Part shown: piece by piece, positions 26,496-34,837 of the stretch | Layout: each line of letters starts with the position of its first letter | Position numbering within the stretch: position 1 is the first letter of the stretch | Assembly: GCF_002220775.1 (NCBI RefSeq) | Contig: NZ_CP019685.1 | Coordinates: 744,001-808,000, forward strand | DNA: 64,000 nt | Reading direction: 5' to 3' | Source of the DNA: Campylobacter sputorum | GTDB taxonomy: Bacteria; Campylobacterota; Campylobacteria; Campylobacterales; Campylobacteraceae | Program-made: the position numbers and the translations under genes | Notes under the pieces: model-generated | Told to the model about the DNA's origin: nothing | Databases searched by the model: none | What the model saw: the letters and a program-made list of their open reading frames with translations, nothing else

Positions 26496-27679
26496 AAATT
26501 TTCCTTAAATTTATCACTATAAACTAAAAATAAAAACACACTTACATAACTAAAAAGCTCTTTTGAGTCAAACACACTAAAATCAAACTGAGTTATAACT
26601 ACAAAATATGCAAGTAGTGGCAAATATATGAAATTTTTACTTTTTAAAATTTCAAAAAAAACTAAAAATACCGCACTTATCCATACAAAAAGACCAAAAA
26701 TACCAGTAAATAGTAGAATTTCTATAGTTGAGTTATGAACTCCTGTGTGAAGTGCGATATCAGGCGGCAAATCAAGACTTCTCCAAATTGAAACTCCATG
26801 ACCAAAAAATGGCTGATTTATAATTTGACTTATGCCATATTTCCATAAATAAGTGCGGTAACTAGACTGACCTGCTAAAAGTTGATTAAATCTAGTTTGA
26901 AAGCTATCAACATTTAAATAAATCAAAATCACAGCAGCTATAAATAAAATCACTACAATAAAAAATCTTTTATCAAATTTTTTAAAGTTTAGTGTTATAA
27001 AAATCAAAAATGCCACGCCACTAGCTACCCAGCCAGATCTTGAAAATGAAAAAATCATGCAAAAGCCATAAATTGCCAACAAAACAAAACTTATAAGTAA
27101 GTTTTTTCTTAAAACAAAAAGTGAAAAAACTACGCTCACACTCATCATAAGCCCCATTATATTGCGGTTATTAAGAGTTCCTCTTAAGCCTGTTGTATTA
27201 CCATTAGACACATTTCCAAACAAAACATTTGGGTTTAAAATCGCTTCACATATTCCACTGAGTGCTAAAAGCATAGTTCCAAATAAAAGCATAAAAACCA
27301 TCTCTTTTTTAGAGAAGAAGGAAAGTGCATAAAAATAAGCAAGTGCTATGAAAATAAAAGCATATCTATAAATAAAAGAAAATGTATTTTTCCACGAATC
27401 TTTTGTTGCTAGTTCTAAATTTAGTAAATTTGAAACAATCATACTTAAAATTATAAGCCCAACAAAAAAGCTTAATATCTTAGTTTTGTTAAAATTTTCT
27501 TTTAAGATAAAATAATTTTTATTTTTTATAAAATGTATTATACAAAACAGTAAAATTAAAACAGTTGAAATTTGATAAATAGAATTTTTAAAAGGGACAC
27601 TACAAAGCCACACAAAAAGTAAAAACTTAAAAGCAAATTTAGTTTTATCAGCTTTTAAGCTTAAAATATATTCACTCAT
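26492..27679 (-). CDS. waaL: O-antigen ligase family protein (WaaL-type)
   Basis: Polytopic membrane protein of 395 aa with about 11 hydrophobic segments and a large periplasmic loop around residues 260-300. That loop contains LAGQSSYRTYLWKYGISQIINQPFFGHGVSIW and the conserved His-containing LHTGVHNSTIEILLFTG. GFCMIFSFSRSGWVASGVAFLIF fits the Wzy_C/WaaL signature. It should transfer an undecaprenyl-linked glycan to lipid A-core, in line with the surrounding LOS transferases. Start ATG 27679 overlaps the upstream GT4 by 8 bp. A polymerase (Wzy) role cannot be excluded. Confidence 0.85.
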   Translation of the reverse strand: MSEYILSLKADKTKFAFKFLLFVWLCSVPFKNSIYQISTVLILLFCIIHFIKNKNYFILKENFNKTKILSFFVGLIILSMIVSNLLNLELATKDSWKNTFSFIYRYAFIFIALAYFYALSFFSKKEMVFMLLFGTMLLALSGICEAILNPNVLFGNVSNGNTTGLRGTLNNRNIMGLMMSVSVVFSLFVLRKNLLISFVLLAIYGFCMIFSFSRSGWVASGVAFLIFITLNFKKFDKRFFIVVILFIAAVILIYLNVDSFQTRFNQLLAGQSSYRTYLWKYGISQIINQPFFGHGVSIWRSLDLPPDIALHTGVHNSTIEILLFTGIFGLFVWISAVFLVFFEILKSKNFIYLPLLAYFVVITQFDFSVFDSKELFSYVSVFLFLVYSDKFKENF

Positions 27680-28733
27680 TTAGCATTTCCTTGTAAATTT
27701 CCAAAGTTTGATTATACATTTTTTCTACTGAGAATTTGCTTTTTATATAGGAAAATCCATCAAATTTAAGCTCTTTTGCCGTTAAAATTTTATCGGCGAG
27801 TTCTTGTTCATCCAAAGGCTCAAAAAAGTAGCCATTTATTCCTTCTATTATGATATCTTTTACTCCGCCATGATTACTTGCAACAACTGGCGTATTTAGC
27901 GAAATTGCCTCAGCAACACTTCTACCAAAACTCTCAGGCTTAATCGAAGCACTTACTACCACATCGCTAAGTGCGTAAATTTCAGCGATTTTGCTAATAC
28001 TACCTGTAAAAATCACTCTTTTTTCTAAACCTAGCTTACAAACCAAAACTTTTAAAAACTCAAAATATTTTTGCCTTTTTTTATGCACGCCACCAACGAC
28101 TAAAAGCTTGGCATTTGGTAAAAATTTAAGTGCCTTTACGATAGTTTCTATGTTTTTTAAGTTTGTTATTCGCCCAACGCAAGATATGATAAAATCATCT
28201 TTTTTTAGATTAAATTTTGTCCTTAAAATTTCACTATCAAAATTTAAAGGATTAAAATCACTCAAATCTACACCTCTAAAAATCACTGAAATTTTAGTCT
28301 TATCTGCGTGAAAATTTTTTAAAATATACTCTTTTACGCAGTTGCTTGGCACTATTATTTTATCAGCATTTATCATAATTTTACTATAAAAATTTACTGA
28401 ATTTAACCCATGCACCGTGCTTACGACCTTAAATTTTAGCCCTTTTTTAGCAAAAAACACAAGCCACGCAGGAACGCGGCTTCTTACATGAACGATATCT
28501 GGATTTAAATCTTTTAAAATTTTACGAAGTTTAAAAATTCTAGGGATGAAAGTAAAAATATTTTTAGAACTAACATCAAATTTTATTTGATTTTTAAGCT
28601 CTTTTTCAAGCTTTCCACCATTTGAAATCACATAATTTTTAATACCATCTTTATCTAAAAGCCTAGAAATATCTATCGCTCCACGCTCCACGCCACCTTC
28701 GTTTAACTCTGGCAATAACTGCACTATTATCAT
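27672..28733 (-). CDS. GT4 glycosyltransferase of the LOS cluster
   Basis: GT-B enzyme, 353 aa. The N-terminus MIIVQLLPELNEGGVERGAIDISRLL is the typical acceptor-side glycine loop; VHVRSRVPAWLVFFA follows. The donor domain has ISCVGRITNLKNIETIVKAL, RVIFTGSISKIAEIYALSDVVVSAS and PESFGRSVAEAISLNTPVVASNHGGVKDII, the E-x7-E motif. The resemblance is to LPS core transferases. It overlaps waaL and the ELM1-like gene. Confidence 0.88.
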   Translation of the reverse strand: MIIVQLLPELNEGGVERGAIDISRLLDKDGIKNYVISNGGKLEKELKNQIKFDVSSKNIFTFIPRIFKLRKILKDLNPDIVHVRSRVPAWLVFFAKKGLKFKVVSTVHGLNSVNFYSKIMINADKIIVPSNCVKEYILKNFHADKTKISVIFRGVDLSDFNPLNFDSEILRTKFNLKKDDFIISCVGRITNLKNIETIVKALKFLPNAKLLVVGGVHKKRQKYFEFLKVLVCKLGLEKRVIFTGSISKIAEIYALSDVVVSASIKPESFGRSVAEAISLNTPVVASNHGGVKDIIIEGINGYFFEPLDEQELADKILTAKELKFDGFSYIKSKFSVEKMYNQTLEIYKEMLNE

Positions 28734-29614
28734 AAATTTATACTTTCTAAAACTTCTTTTAAATTAAATTTTTTTGTTTGTTTTAATTTGGCGTTGTTAT
28801 CATAAATTTGAACTAAATTTAACTCTTTTAAATTTAGTAAAAACTCATCAAATTTTGAAATTTTATTCTTGAAAAGCTCCAAAATACACACATTTGCACT
28901 TCCATTACAAACCGCTTCACTTATCATAGAAACGCTATCGGCGGTTATAAAAATAAACTCACTTTTATGAGTAAAATCATAAATTGGATTTATTTTATTT
29001 TCACTAAACCAAACACTAAAACTAAAATTTCTTTTTTTAAGCTCGCTTTCTAGCCATTTTGGAGTGCGTGGAGAAGTGGTTATCATGCACTCATAATCAC
29101 TAAATTTAGACATAATTTCATCTATTTTATTTAAAATATCGGGCAATATTTTGTAAATTTTATTTTCCCCGCCGATTATAAAAGAAATAGCCTTTTTTTG
29201 AGGTTTATAAAACTCTTTTTTTTCTAAAAAATTTAAATTTACAGGTAAAACTACCAAATTTAGAAGCTCTTTTTTAGCATCATTTTTAGTTGCAAAAATA
29301 TAGCTAAAATCTTTTCTAAAACCCTTTGGCATCATTAAAGCTATGTTTTTAATGCCATTTTTTTTTGCATAGTATTTATTTGCATAATAAGTAGTTGAAC
29401 CAGATGAAACAACCAAGTCATAGCCACTTTTAAGCTCACATTCAAAAATAGTCTTATAAATTCTTAAAAAATCCAAAATATAGCTTAAAATTTTTAAAAA
29501 TTTGTTTTTAAATTTAATACTAGTTATCTCAAATTCAAGCCCTAACAAACGACAAAATGCTACGCTTTGGCTTTCATGACCCGCTCTTTTATCGCTTATA
29601 ATTAAAGCTTTCAT
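28730..29614 (-). CDS. ELM1-like (DUF1022) protein of the LOS cluster
   Basis: The N-terminus MKALIISDKRAGHESQSVAFCRLL and the later MMPKGFRKDFSYIFATKND, SFIIGGENKIYK, ITTSPRTPKWLESEL and IFITADSVSMISEAVCNGS are typical of the ELM1 / DUF1022 family. Its bacterial members sit in LPS and surface glycan clusters and look like GT-B transferases. ATG 29614 is chosen because it shares a base with the lpxL stop and gives the family N-terminus; a longer frame to 29650 only adds residues inside lpxL. 294 aa. Its exact reaction is unknown. Confidence 0.82.
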   Translation of the reverse strand: MKALIISDKRAGHESQSVAFCRLLGLEFEITSIKFKNKFLKILSYILDFLRIYKTIFECELKSGYDLVVSSGSTTYYANKYYAKKNGIKNIALMMPKGFRKDFSYIFATKNDAKKELLNLVVLPVNLNFLEKKEFYKPQKKAISFIIGGENKIYKILPDILNKIDEIMSKFSDYECMITTSPRTPKWLESELKKRNFSFSVWFSENKINPIYDFTHKSEFIFITADSVSMISEAVCNGSANVCILELFKNKISKFDEFLLNLKELNLVQIYDNNAKLKQTKKFNLKEVLESINL

Positions 29615-30483
29615 TAATTTAATTTCCAGCGATTGTGCATCCAAAACCACTGCTCTGGGCTTTGTTTAATTATATCTTCGTAAATTTCATTGCAAGTTTT
29701 AGTAATTAGCTTTATATCATTTTCTTTATCGCCACTTAAATTTAGATTAGGAAATTCTTTTACGATGATTTCATATTTGCCATTATCAATTCTTCTTGCA
29801 AAGATTGGAATTATTTTTGGATGATATTTTAAATAAAGCGAACCAACAGTTTTTGCAGTGTAACATTCACGCCCAAAAAATGGAACTAAAATGCTATTAT
29901 TTAATTTTAAATCCGTTAGAATTCCAACAATTTCACCTTTTTTTAAAGCTTTTACAATCTTATTCATAGCTTCATCTTTATAAGCAAATTTGTTTCCAAA
30001 CTCATCACGAAAAGGTATAGTGATATTTTTTTCTATTAAGGTATTATTTCCCTCTCTCGAAATAACAAGTTGCGGAAATCCTAGTTTTGCAACATATTTT
30101 GTTAAAATTTCCCAGTTTCCAAAGTGTGCAGTGAAAAACAAAACACCAGTATTTACATTTTGCATTAGGGATTTTATCTCATTTTCATAAGATTTATTAA
30201 AAAAATCTTCGACTTTTACTCTTTTGTTTATTAAAAGCAAACAATCTGCTACAGTTTTTGCCAAACTTCTAAAAGTTTCTTTTGCTAAATTTTTTATCTC
30301 GTTTTCATCTAAATTTTTAAAAGCATTGGCTAAATTTGAAATGGCTAAATTTCGGCGTGATTTTAATGTATAAAAAAGTAGCAAAGAGACTTTATCTAAG
30401 AAATAATAAATAAATTTTTTAGGCATAAATTTAGCACATTTTATAAAAAATAATACTAGTAAATATTCTATATTTTCTCTCAA
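29614..30483 (-). CDS. lpxL: Lipid A late acyltransferase (LpxL/HtrB family)
   Basis: Adds a secondary acyl chain to Kdo2-lipid IVA at the inner membrane. The catalytic H-x4-E motif is in FTAHFGNWEILTKYVAKLGF; the downstream GILTDLKLNNSILVPFFGRECYTAKTVGSLYL, IIPIFARRIDNGKYEII and the C-terminal SPEQWFWMHNRWK are family blocks. 289 aa with a short hydrophobic N-terminus. First gene of the minus-strand LOS operon; the C. jejuni LOS locus also opens with its lauroyl acyltransferase. Confidence 0.94.
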   Translation of the reverse strand: MRENIEYLLVLFFIKCAKFMPKKFIYYFLDKVSLLLFYTLKSRRNLAISNLANAFKNLDENEIKNLAKETFRSLAKTVADCLLLINKRVKVEDFFNKSYENEIKSLMQNVNTGVLFFTAHFGNWEILTKYVAKLGFPQLVISREGNNTLIEKNITIPFRDEFGNKFAYKDEAMNKIVKALKKGEIVGILTDLKLNNSILVPFFGRECYTAKTVGSLYLKYHPKIIPIFARRIDNGKYEIIVKEFPNLNLSGDKENDIKLITKTCNEIYEDIIKQSPEQWFWMHNRWKLN

Positions 30484-30534
30484 ATTTTCCCCTTAATATT
30501 CTTGTAATTATAGCTTTTTTAATTAAAAAATTGA

Positions 30535-30540
30535 TAAAAT
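30535..30540 (+). promoter_or_regulatory. Extended -10 box of the nucleotide-sugar dehydrogenase gene
   Basis: TTGATAAAAT, a TG-N-TAAAAT extended -10, 28 bp before the ATG at 30568. The LOS operon starts divergently on the other side of this 84-bp gap. Confidence 0.45.
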
Positions 30541-30567
30541 AACGCAATTTAAAAATCTGGAGCAAAT

Positions 30568-31812
30568 ATGACAAAAATCGCAATTATAGGCTTAGGATAT
30601 GTTGGACTTCCATTAGCGGTAGCATTTTCAAATAAATTCGAAGCTATAGGATATGATATAAATAAAGATAGGATAAAAGAGCTGCAAAATGGATCTGATA
30701 AAACACTTGAAATAAATGATGAGGAATTAAAAAACTCACTTAAAAATGGTATAAAATTTAGTTCAAATTTAGATGATTTAAAAGAGTGCAACTTTTTTAT
30801 AATCGCCGTTCCAACGCCTGTTGATAAAAATAATCGCCCAGATTTAACACCGCTTTTAAAAGCAAGTCAGAGCGTAGCAAGCGTGCTTAAAAAAGAAGAT
30901 ATCGTAGTTTATGAAAGCACGGTTTATCCAGGAGCAACGGAAGAAGAGTGTGTGCCAGTTTTAGAAAAATACTCAAATTTGAAATTTAACAAAGACTTTT
31001 TTTGTGGATATTCACCAGAGCGTATAAATCCTGGAGACAAAGAACACACTATTACAAAAATCAAAAAAATCACATCTGGTTCTACGCCGCAAATTGCAGA
31101 TAAAGTTGATGAAATTTATTCAAGCATAATCGAAGTTGGCACATTTAAAGCAAGTAGCATTAAAGTCGCAGAAGCAGCAAAAGTTATAGAAAACACACAA
31201 AGAGATATAAATATAGCATTTGTAAATGAACTTGCTATGATTTTTGAAAAGATAGGTATTGATACTAAAGAAGTTTTAAAAGCAGCTGGAACAAAATGGA
31301 ATTTCTTAAAATTTAGCCCAGGTCTTGTTGGTGGGCATTGCATTGGTGTTGATCCATATTATTTAACACATAAAGCTAGGGAACTTGGGTATCATCCTGA
31401 AATCATTCTAGCTGGAAGACGCATAAATGACAATATGGGAAAATATGTTGCAAACCGAGTTGTAAAACTAATGATAAAGCATGACAAAAAGATAAATAAT
31501 GCAAATGTTTTGATTCTTGGCATAACTTTTAAAGAAAACTGCACTGACATAAGAAACTCAAGGGTAATTGATGTTATAAGTGAGTTAAAGGATTTTGGTT
31601 GCGTTGTTGATGTATTTGATCCATGGGCTGATAAAAACGATGTTTTAAGAGAATATAATATAAATTTGTTAGATAAATTCGATTTAGAAAAATACGAAGC
31701 CATAATATTGGCAGTTGCTCATAATGAGTTTAAAAATCTTGATTTAAATGGCTTAAATGCCGTAACTTTTGACATAAAAGGCGTTTTAGAAAAAGCGGAT
31801 GAAAGGCTCTAA
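30568..31812 (+). CDS. UDP-N-acetylhexosamine 6-dehydrogenase (WbpO/TviB type)
   Basis: NAD-dependent two-step oxidation of a UDP-HexNAc to its uronic acid. Motifs are the Rossmann loop [66 protein letters not shown], the linker helix [24 protein letters not shown], and the catalytic Cys in [16 protein letters not shown]. 414 aa. These features point to the TviB/WbpO branch rather than UDP-glucose dehydrogenase. The uronate product would feed LOS or the Pgl glycan; which one is not shown. Confidence 0.88.
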   Translation: MTKIAIIGLGYVGLPLAVAFSNKFEAIGYDINKDRIKELQNGSDKTLEINDEELKNSLKNGIKFSSNLDDLKECNFFIIAVPTPVDKNNRPDLTPLLKASQSVASVLKKEDIVVYESTVYPGATEEECVPVLEKYSNLKFNKDFFCGYSPERINPGDKEHTITKIKKITSGSTPQIADKVDEIYSSIIEVGTFKASSIKVAEAAKVIENTQRDINIAFVNELAMIFEKIGIDTKEVLKAAGTKWNFLKFSPGLVGGHCIGVDPYYLTHKARELGYHPEIILAGRRINDNMGKYVANRVVKLMIKHDKKINNANVLILGITFKENCTDIRNSRVIDVISELKDFGCVVDVFDPWADKNDVLREYNINLLDKFDLEKYEAIILAVAHNEFKNLDLNGLNAVTFDIKGVLEKADERL

Positions 31813-31818
31813 AATAAA

Positions 31819-32622
31819 ATGATATGTGTTTTTGATTGTGAAACTGTGCCTGATGCTGATAGTTTAAAAAAAGTATATGGATATGATGGGGATGATAAAG
31901 AAATTTCAAATTTAGCCTTTTTAGCCCAAAAAGAAAAAACCGGGAGTGAGTTTTTACCTGTAAATTTTCATAAAGTTGTTGCAATTAGCGCTGTTTTAGC
32001 TGATGATTTTGGTAAATTTATAAGAGTAAATACCATATCTGGCAATAATGAGAAAGAAAAAATTAATGATTTTATTAATTTTATAAATAAAAAAAATCCC
32101 CGTTTAGTTAGCTTTAATGGGCGTGGATTTGATCTTCCTATGCTTATGATTAGAGCCATGAAATACAACATTCAAGCTCCAGCTTATTTTGAAACAAATA
32201 ATAAAGAATTTAACAAAACTAAATGGGAAAATTATAGAAGTAGATATGATGGAGTTTTTCATCTAGATTTGCTTGATCATATTAGCGATTTTAGGGCAGT
32301 TAGTGGAATAAGCCTAGATATGCTTTGCAAAACTTTAAATTTGCCAGGCAAATATGATACTCACGGGGATCAAGTAACTGAACTTTTTTATGATGATAAA
32401 CTTGATAAAATTTATCAATATTGCGAAAGCGATACATTAAATACATACTGGCTGTTTTTAAAATATGAACTTTTAAGAGGAAATATTACTACACAAGATT
32501 ATGCAAACAACATATCTATAATGAGTGAGTATTTACAAAAAGAAAAACAGGATATGAGTTATACTGCTGTTTTTAAAGAGTATATAAATGATGAGTTAAA
32601 AAGAGTTGAAAACGATGCTTAG
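31819..32622 (+). CDS. DEDDy 3'-5' exonuclease (predicted, DNA pol B exo-like)
   Basis: RNase H-fold exonuclease of 267 aa. The DxE motif is FDCETVPDAD (residues 4-13), the second acidic site is SFNGRGFDLPML, and the third motif, YQYCESDTLNTYWLF, is the Y-x3-D arrangement. LDLLDHISDFRAVSGISLDMLCKTLNLPGK also fits the family. It is likely involved in DNA repair or processing. It follows the dehydrogenase by 6 bp and overlaps the ligase gene, so the two nucleic-acid enzymes are translated together. Confidence 0.85.
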   Translation: MICVFDCETVPDADSLKKVYGYDGDDKEISNLAFLAQKEKTGSEFLPVNFHKVVAISAVLADDFGKFIRVNTISGNNEKEKINDFINFINKKNPRLVSFNGRGFDLPMLMIRAMKYNIQAPAYFETNNKEFNKTKWENYRSRYDGVFHLDLLDHISDFRAVSGISLDMLCKTLNLPGKYDTHGDQVTELFYDDKLDKIYQYCESDTLNTYWLFLKYELLRGNITTQDYANNISIMSEYLQKEKQDMSYTAVFKEYINDELKRVENDA

Positions 32623-33430
32623 AGTTTGCATTTTATTGATTTTTTTTATAAGTTTTATAAATGCACAAAGCAGACAAATAATGCTCTTAAGCGAATACGA
32701 TGATGAAAATTTAACAAACTGGTATATAAGCGAAAAATTAGATGGAGTTAGGGGTGTTTGGGACGGTAAAGAGTTAAAATCAAGAAATGGTTATAAATTT
32801 ACCTATCCTTCAAATTTCACGGCTTGTTTTCCAAATTTTGCACTTGATGGTGAGCTTTATACAAAAAGAGGGGATTTTGAAAATATCTCTTCCATAACAT
32901 CAAAAAGTGAAGCTAATAACGACTGGAAAGAGTTAAAATTTTACATTTTTGATATACCAGATATGAATGTAAGTTTTGATAAAAAATATCAAAAAATGCA
33001 AGAAATTGCTAGTAAATGCAAAAACATAAATGTAATAGAGCAAAGAGTTGCAAAAAATAACGATGAAGTTTTTAAATTTTTAGATGATGTGATGAAAGGT
33101 GGTGGAGAGGGGGTTGTAGCAAGAGAGTCAAATTTGATATACGAAAATACCCGCTCAAACAAAATTTTAAAACTTAAAAAATTTAAAGATAGTGAATGCA
33201 AAGTTTTAAAAATAAATAAAGGAAATGGAAAGTATAAAAATATAATGGGTTCTCTTGATTGTAAAGACATAAAAACTGGCGTTATTTTTAAAATAGGTTC
33301 TGGTTTTAGCGATGAGTTGCGTAAAAATCCACCACAAATAAATCAAATCATAACTTATAAATATCAAAATTTAACTAAAAATAAAAAACCAAGATTTCCA
33401 GTATTTTTACGATTTAGAAACGAAATTTAA
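32615..33430 (+). CDS. Exported ATP-dependent DNA ligase (LigE type)
   Basis: A signal peptide, MLRVCILLIFFISFINA, is followed by a minimal nucleotidyltransferase-OB ligase. The adenylation motif is EKLDGVRGVW with the lysine at K41, then FALDGELYTKRGDF (motif III region), EGVVARES (motif IV) and KILKLKKFKDSECKVLK (motif V). About 250 residues after cleavage match the compact Lig E ligases thought to act in the periplasm on incoming or extracellular DNA. I chose ATG 32615 over the TTG at 32606 because it gives a clean signal peptide. Two PglB sequons occur, DENLT (N32) and DMNVS (N118). Overlaps the exonuclease by 8 bp. Confidence 0.88.
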   Translation: MLRVCILLIFFISFINAQSRQIMLLSEYDDENLTNWYISEKLDGVRGVWDGKELKSRNGYKFTYPSNFTACFPNFALDGELYTKRGDFENISSITSKSEANNDWKELKFYIFDIPDMNVSFDKKYQKMQEIASKCKNINVIEQRVAKNNDEVFKFLDDVMKGGGEGVVARESNLIYENTRSNKILKLKKFKDSECKVLKINKGNGKYKNIMGSLDCKDIKTGVIFKIGSGFSDELRKNPPQINQIITYKYQNLTKNKKPRFPVFLRFRNEI

Positions 33431-33439
33431 GGAGAAAAA

Positions 33440-34426
33440 ATGAAAATTTTAATAACCGGCGGAGCTGGATATATAGGCTCCCATGTAACAAAAGCACTTT
33501 TAGAGCAAACAAAACACGAAATTTGTATCATAGATAATCTTTGCAAAGGTTCAATGAAAGCCATAAACTCGCTAAAAACAATAAGAGAATTTGAGTTTAT
33601 AAAAATGAGCTTAGAAGATTTAGATGATCTTGATGAGCTTTTTGCTAAGTCAAAATTTGATGCTATTATCGATTTTGCGGCATTTATAGAAGTTTTTGAA
33701 AGTACGCAATTGCCGCTTAAATACTATGAAAACAATACTAGTAATGTTATAAATTTAGCAAATTTATGCCTAAAATATGGTGTAAATATATTTTTATTTA
33801 GCTCAACTGCTGCTGTTTATGGAGAACCAAAAAATGGCGAAGTTACAGAAGAAACAGAGCAAAATCCTATAAATCCTTATGGTAGAAGCAAATTGATGAG
33901 TGAGTGGATTTTAAAAGATACAGCACTTGCAAATCCAAATTTCAAATACGGCATTATGAGATATTTTAATGTTGCTGGTGCAAGTAGCGATGGAATGCTC
34001 GGACAAAACTATCCAAATGCAACACACCTTATAAAAGTTGCTACTCAAACTATACTTGGAAAAAGAGAAAAAATGTCTATTTTTGGTGATGATTATGACA
34101 CAAAAGATGGAACTTGTATAAGGGATTATATACATATAGAAGATTTAGCTGATGCGCATTTAAGTGTTTTGGATTATGTTAGTAAAAATGGAAGTTCTAT
34201 TTTTAATGTAGGATATGGCAGAGGATTTAGTGTAAAAGAAGTAGTAAATACGGCAAAAAAAGTAAGTGGTGTTGATTTTAAAGCTGAAATTGCCCCAAGA
34301 AGAGATGGCGATCCTGCTATGCTTATAGCAAATAGTGACAAGCTAAGAAAATTAACCAACTGGAAACCAAAGAAAGATGAATTAAAACTTATCATATCTT
34401 CAGCTCTTGCTTGGGAAGAAAAATGA
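33440..34426 (+). CDS. galE: UDP-hexose / UDP-N-acetylhexosamine 4-epimerase (GalE/Gne)
   Basis: Short-chain dehydrogenase-type epimerase. NAD-binding ILITGGAGYIGSHV, FSSTAAVYGEP, the catalytic Tyr-Lys in NPYGRSKLMSE, and MRYFNVAGASSDG are all typical. 328 aa. In C. jejuni the pgl locus begins with such an enzyme (Gne), which makes UDP-GalNAc for PglA, PglJ and PglH. Its place directly before the N-glycosylation genes supports the same role. Start ATG 33440 has AAGGAG; the stop overlaps the ecotin ATG. Confidence 0.93.
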   Translation: MKILITGGAGYIGSHVTKALLEQTKHEICIIDNLCKGSMKAINSLKTIREFEFIKMSLEDLDDLDELFAKSKFDAIIDFAAFIEVFESTQLPLKYYENNTSNVINLANLCLKYGVNIFLFSSTAAVYGEPKNGEVTEETEQNPINPYGRSKLMSEWILKDTALANPNFKYGIMRYFNVAGASSDGMLGQNYPNATHLIKVATQTILGKREKMSIFGDDYDTKDGTCIRDYIHIEDLADAHLSVLDYVSKNGSSIFNVGYGRGFSVKEVVNTAKKVSGVDFKAEIAPRRDGDPAMLIANSDKLRKLTNWKPKKDELKLIISSALAWEEK

Positions 34427-34836
34427 AAATTTTACTGATTTTTTCTCTATTTTTAACGATCTTGTTTGGCGATATTTTTCCAAATCCTAAGGATGGGCAA
34501 AAAAAAGAGATATTAAAATTAAAAAAACTAGATAGCGAAAATGAATATCTAATTAAAGTTAAATTTGGTAAAAATTTAAATATTGATTGCAATCATCATT
34601 TTTTCACTGATTTAAATTTAAACAAAAAAACACTTGATGGTTATAATTACTACGAATTAAGTGGAAGCGACAAGACAGCTTCGACTTTAATGGATTGTGG
34701 AGATACTAAAAAAACTGCTAAATTCGTAGAATTTGATCCAAATTTAATCATACCTTATAATTCAAATTTAGAACAGATCTTTTATATTCCAAAAGATTTC
34801 AGTATGAAATTTGAAATTTACAGACTTGTAAAATAA
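34423..34836 (+). CDS. eco: Ecotin-like serine protease inhibitor
   Basis: A signal peptide (MKILLIFSLFLTILFG) is followed by an ecotin fold. The conserved blocks appear in order: FPNPKDGQKKEILKL near the N-terminus, VDCN-type IDCNHHF, KTLDGYNYYEL, the reactive-site loop STLMDC, TAKFV and PYNSNLEQIFYIPKD. By alignment to E. coli ecotin (STMMAC) the P1 residue is Leu rather than Met, and the two loop cysteines are kept. ATG 34423 overlaps the galE stop; the longer frame (34411) lies inside galE. It would protect against host proteases such as neutrophil elastase in the periplasm. Confidence 0.88.
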   Translation: MKILLIFSLFLTILFGDIFPNPKDGQKKEILKLKKLDSENEYLIKVKFGKNLNIDCNHHFFTDLNLNKKTLDGYNYYELSGSDKTASTLMDCGDTKKTAKFVEFDPNLIIPYNSNLEQIFYIPKDFSMKFEIYRLVK

Positions 34837-34837
34837 A

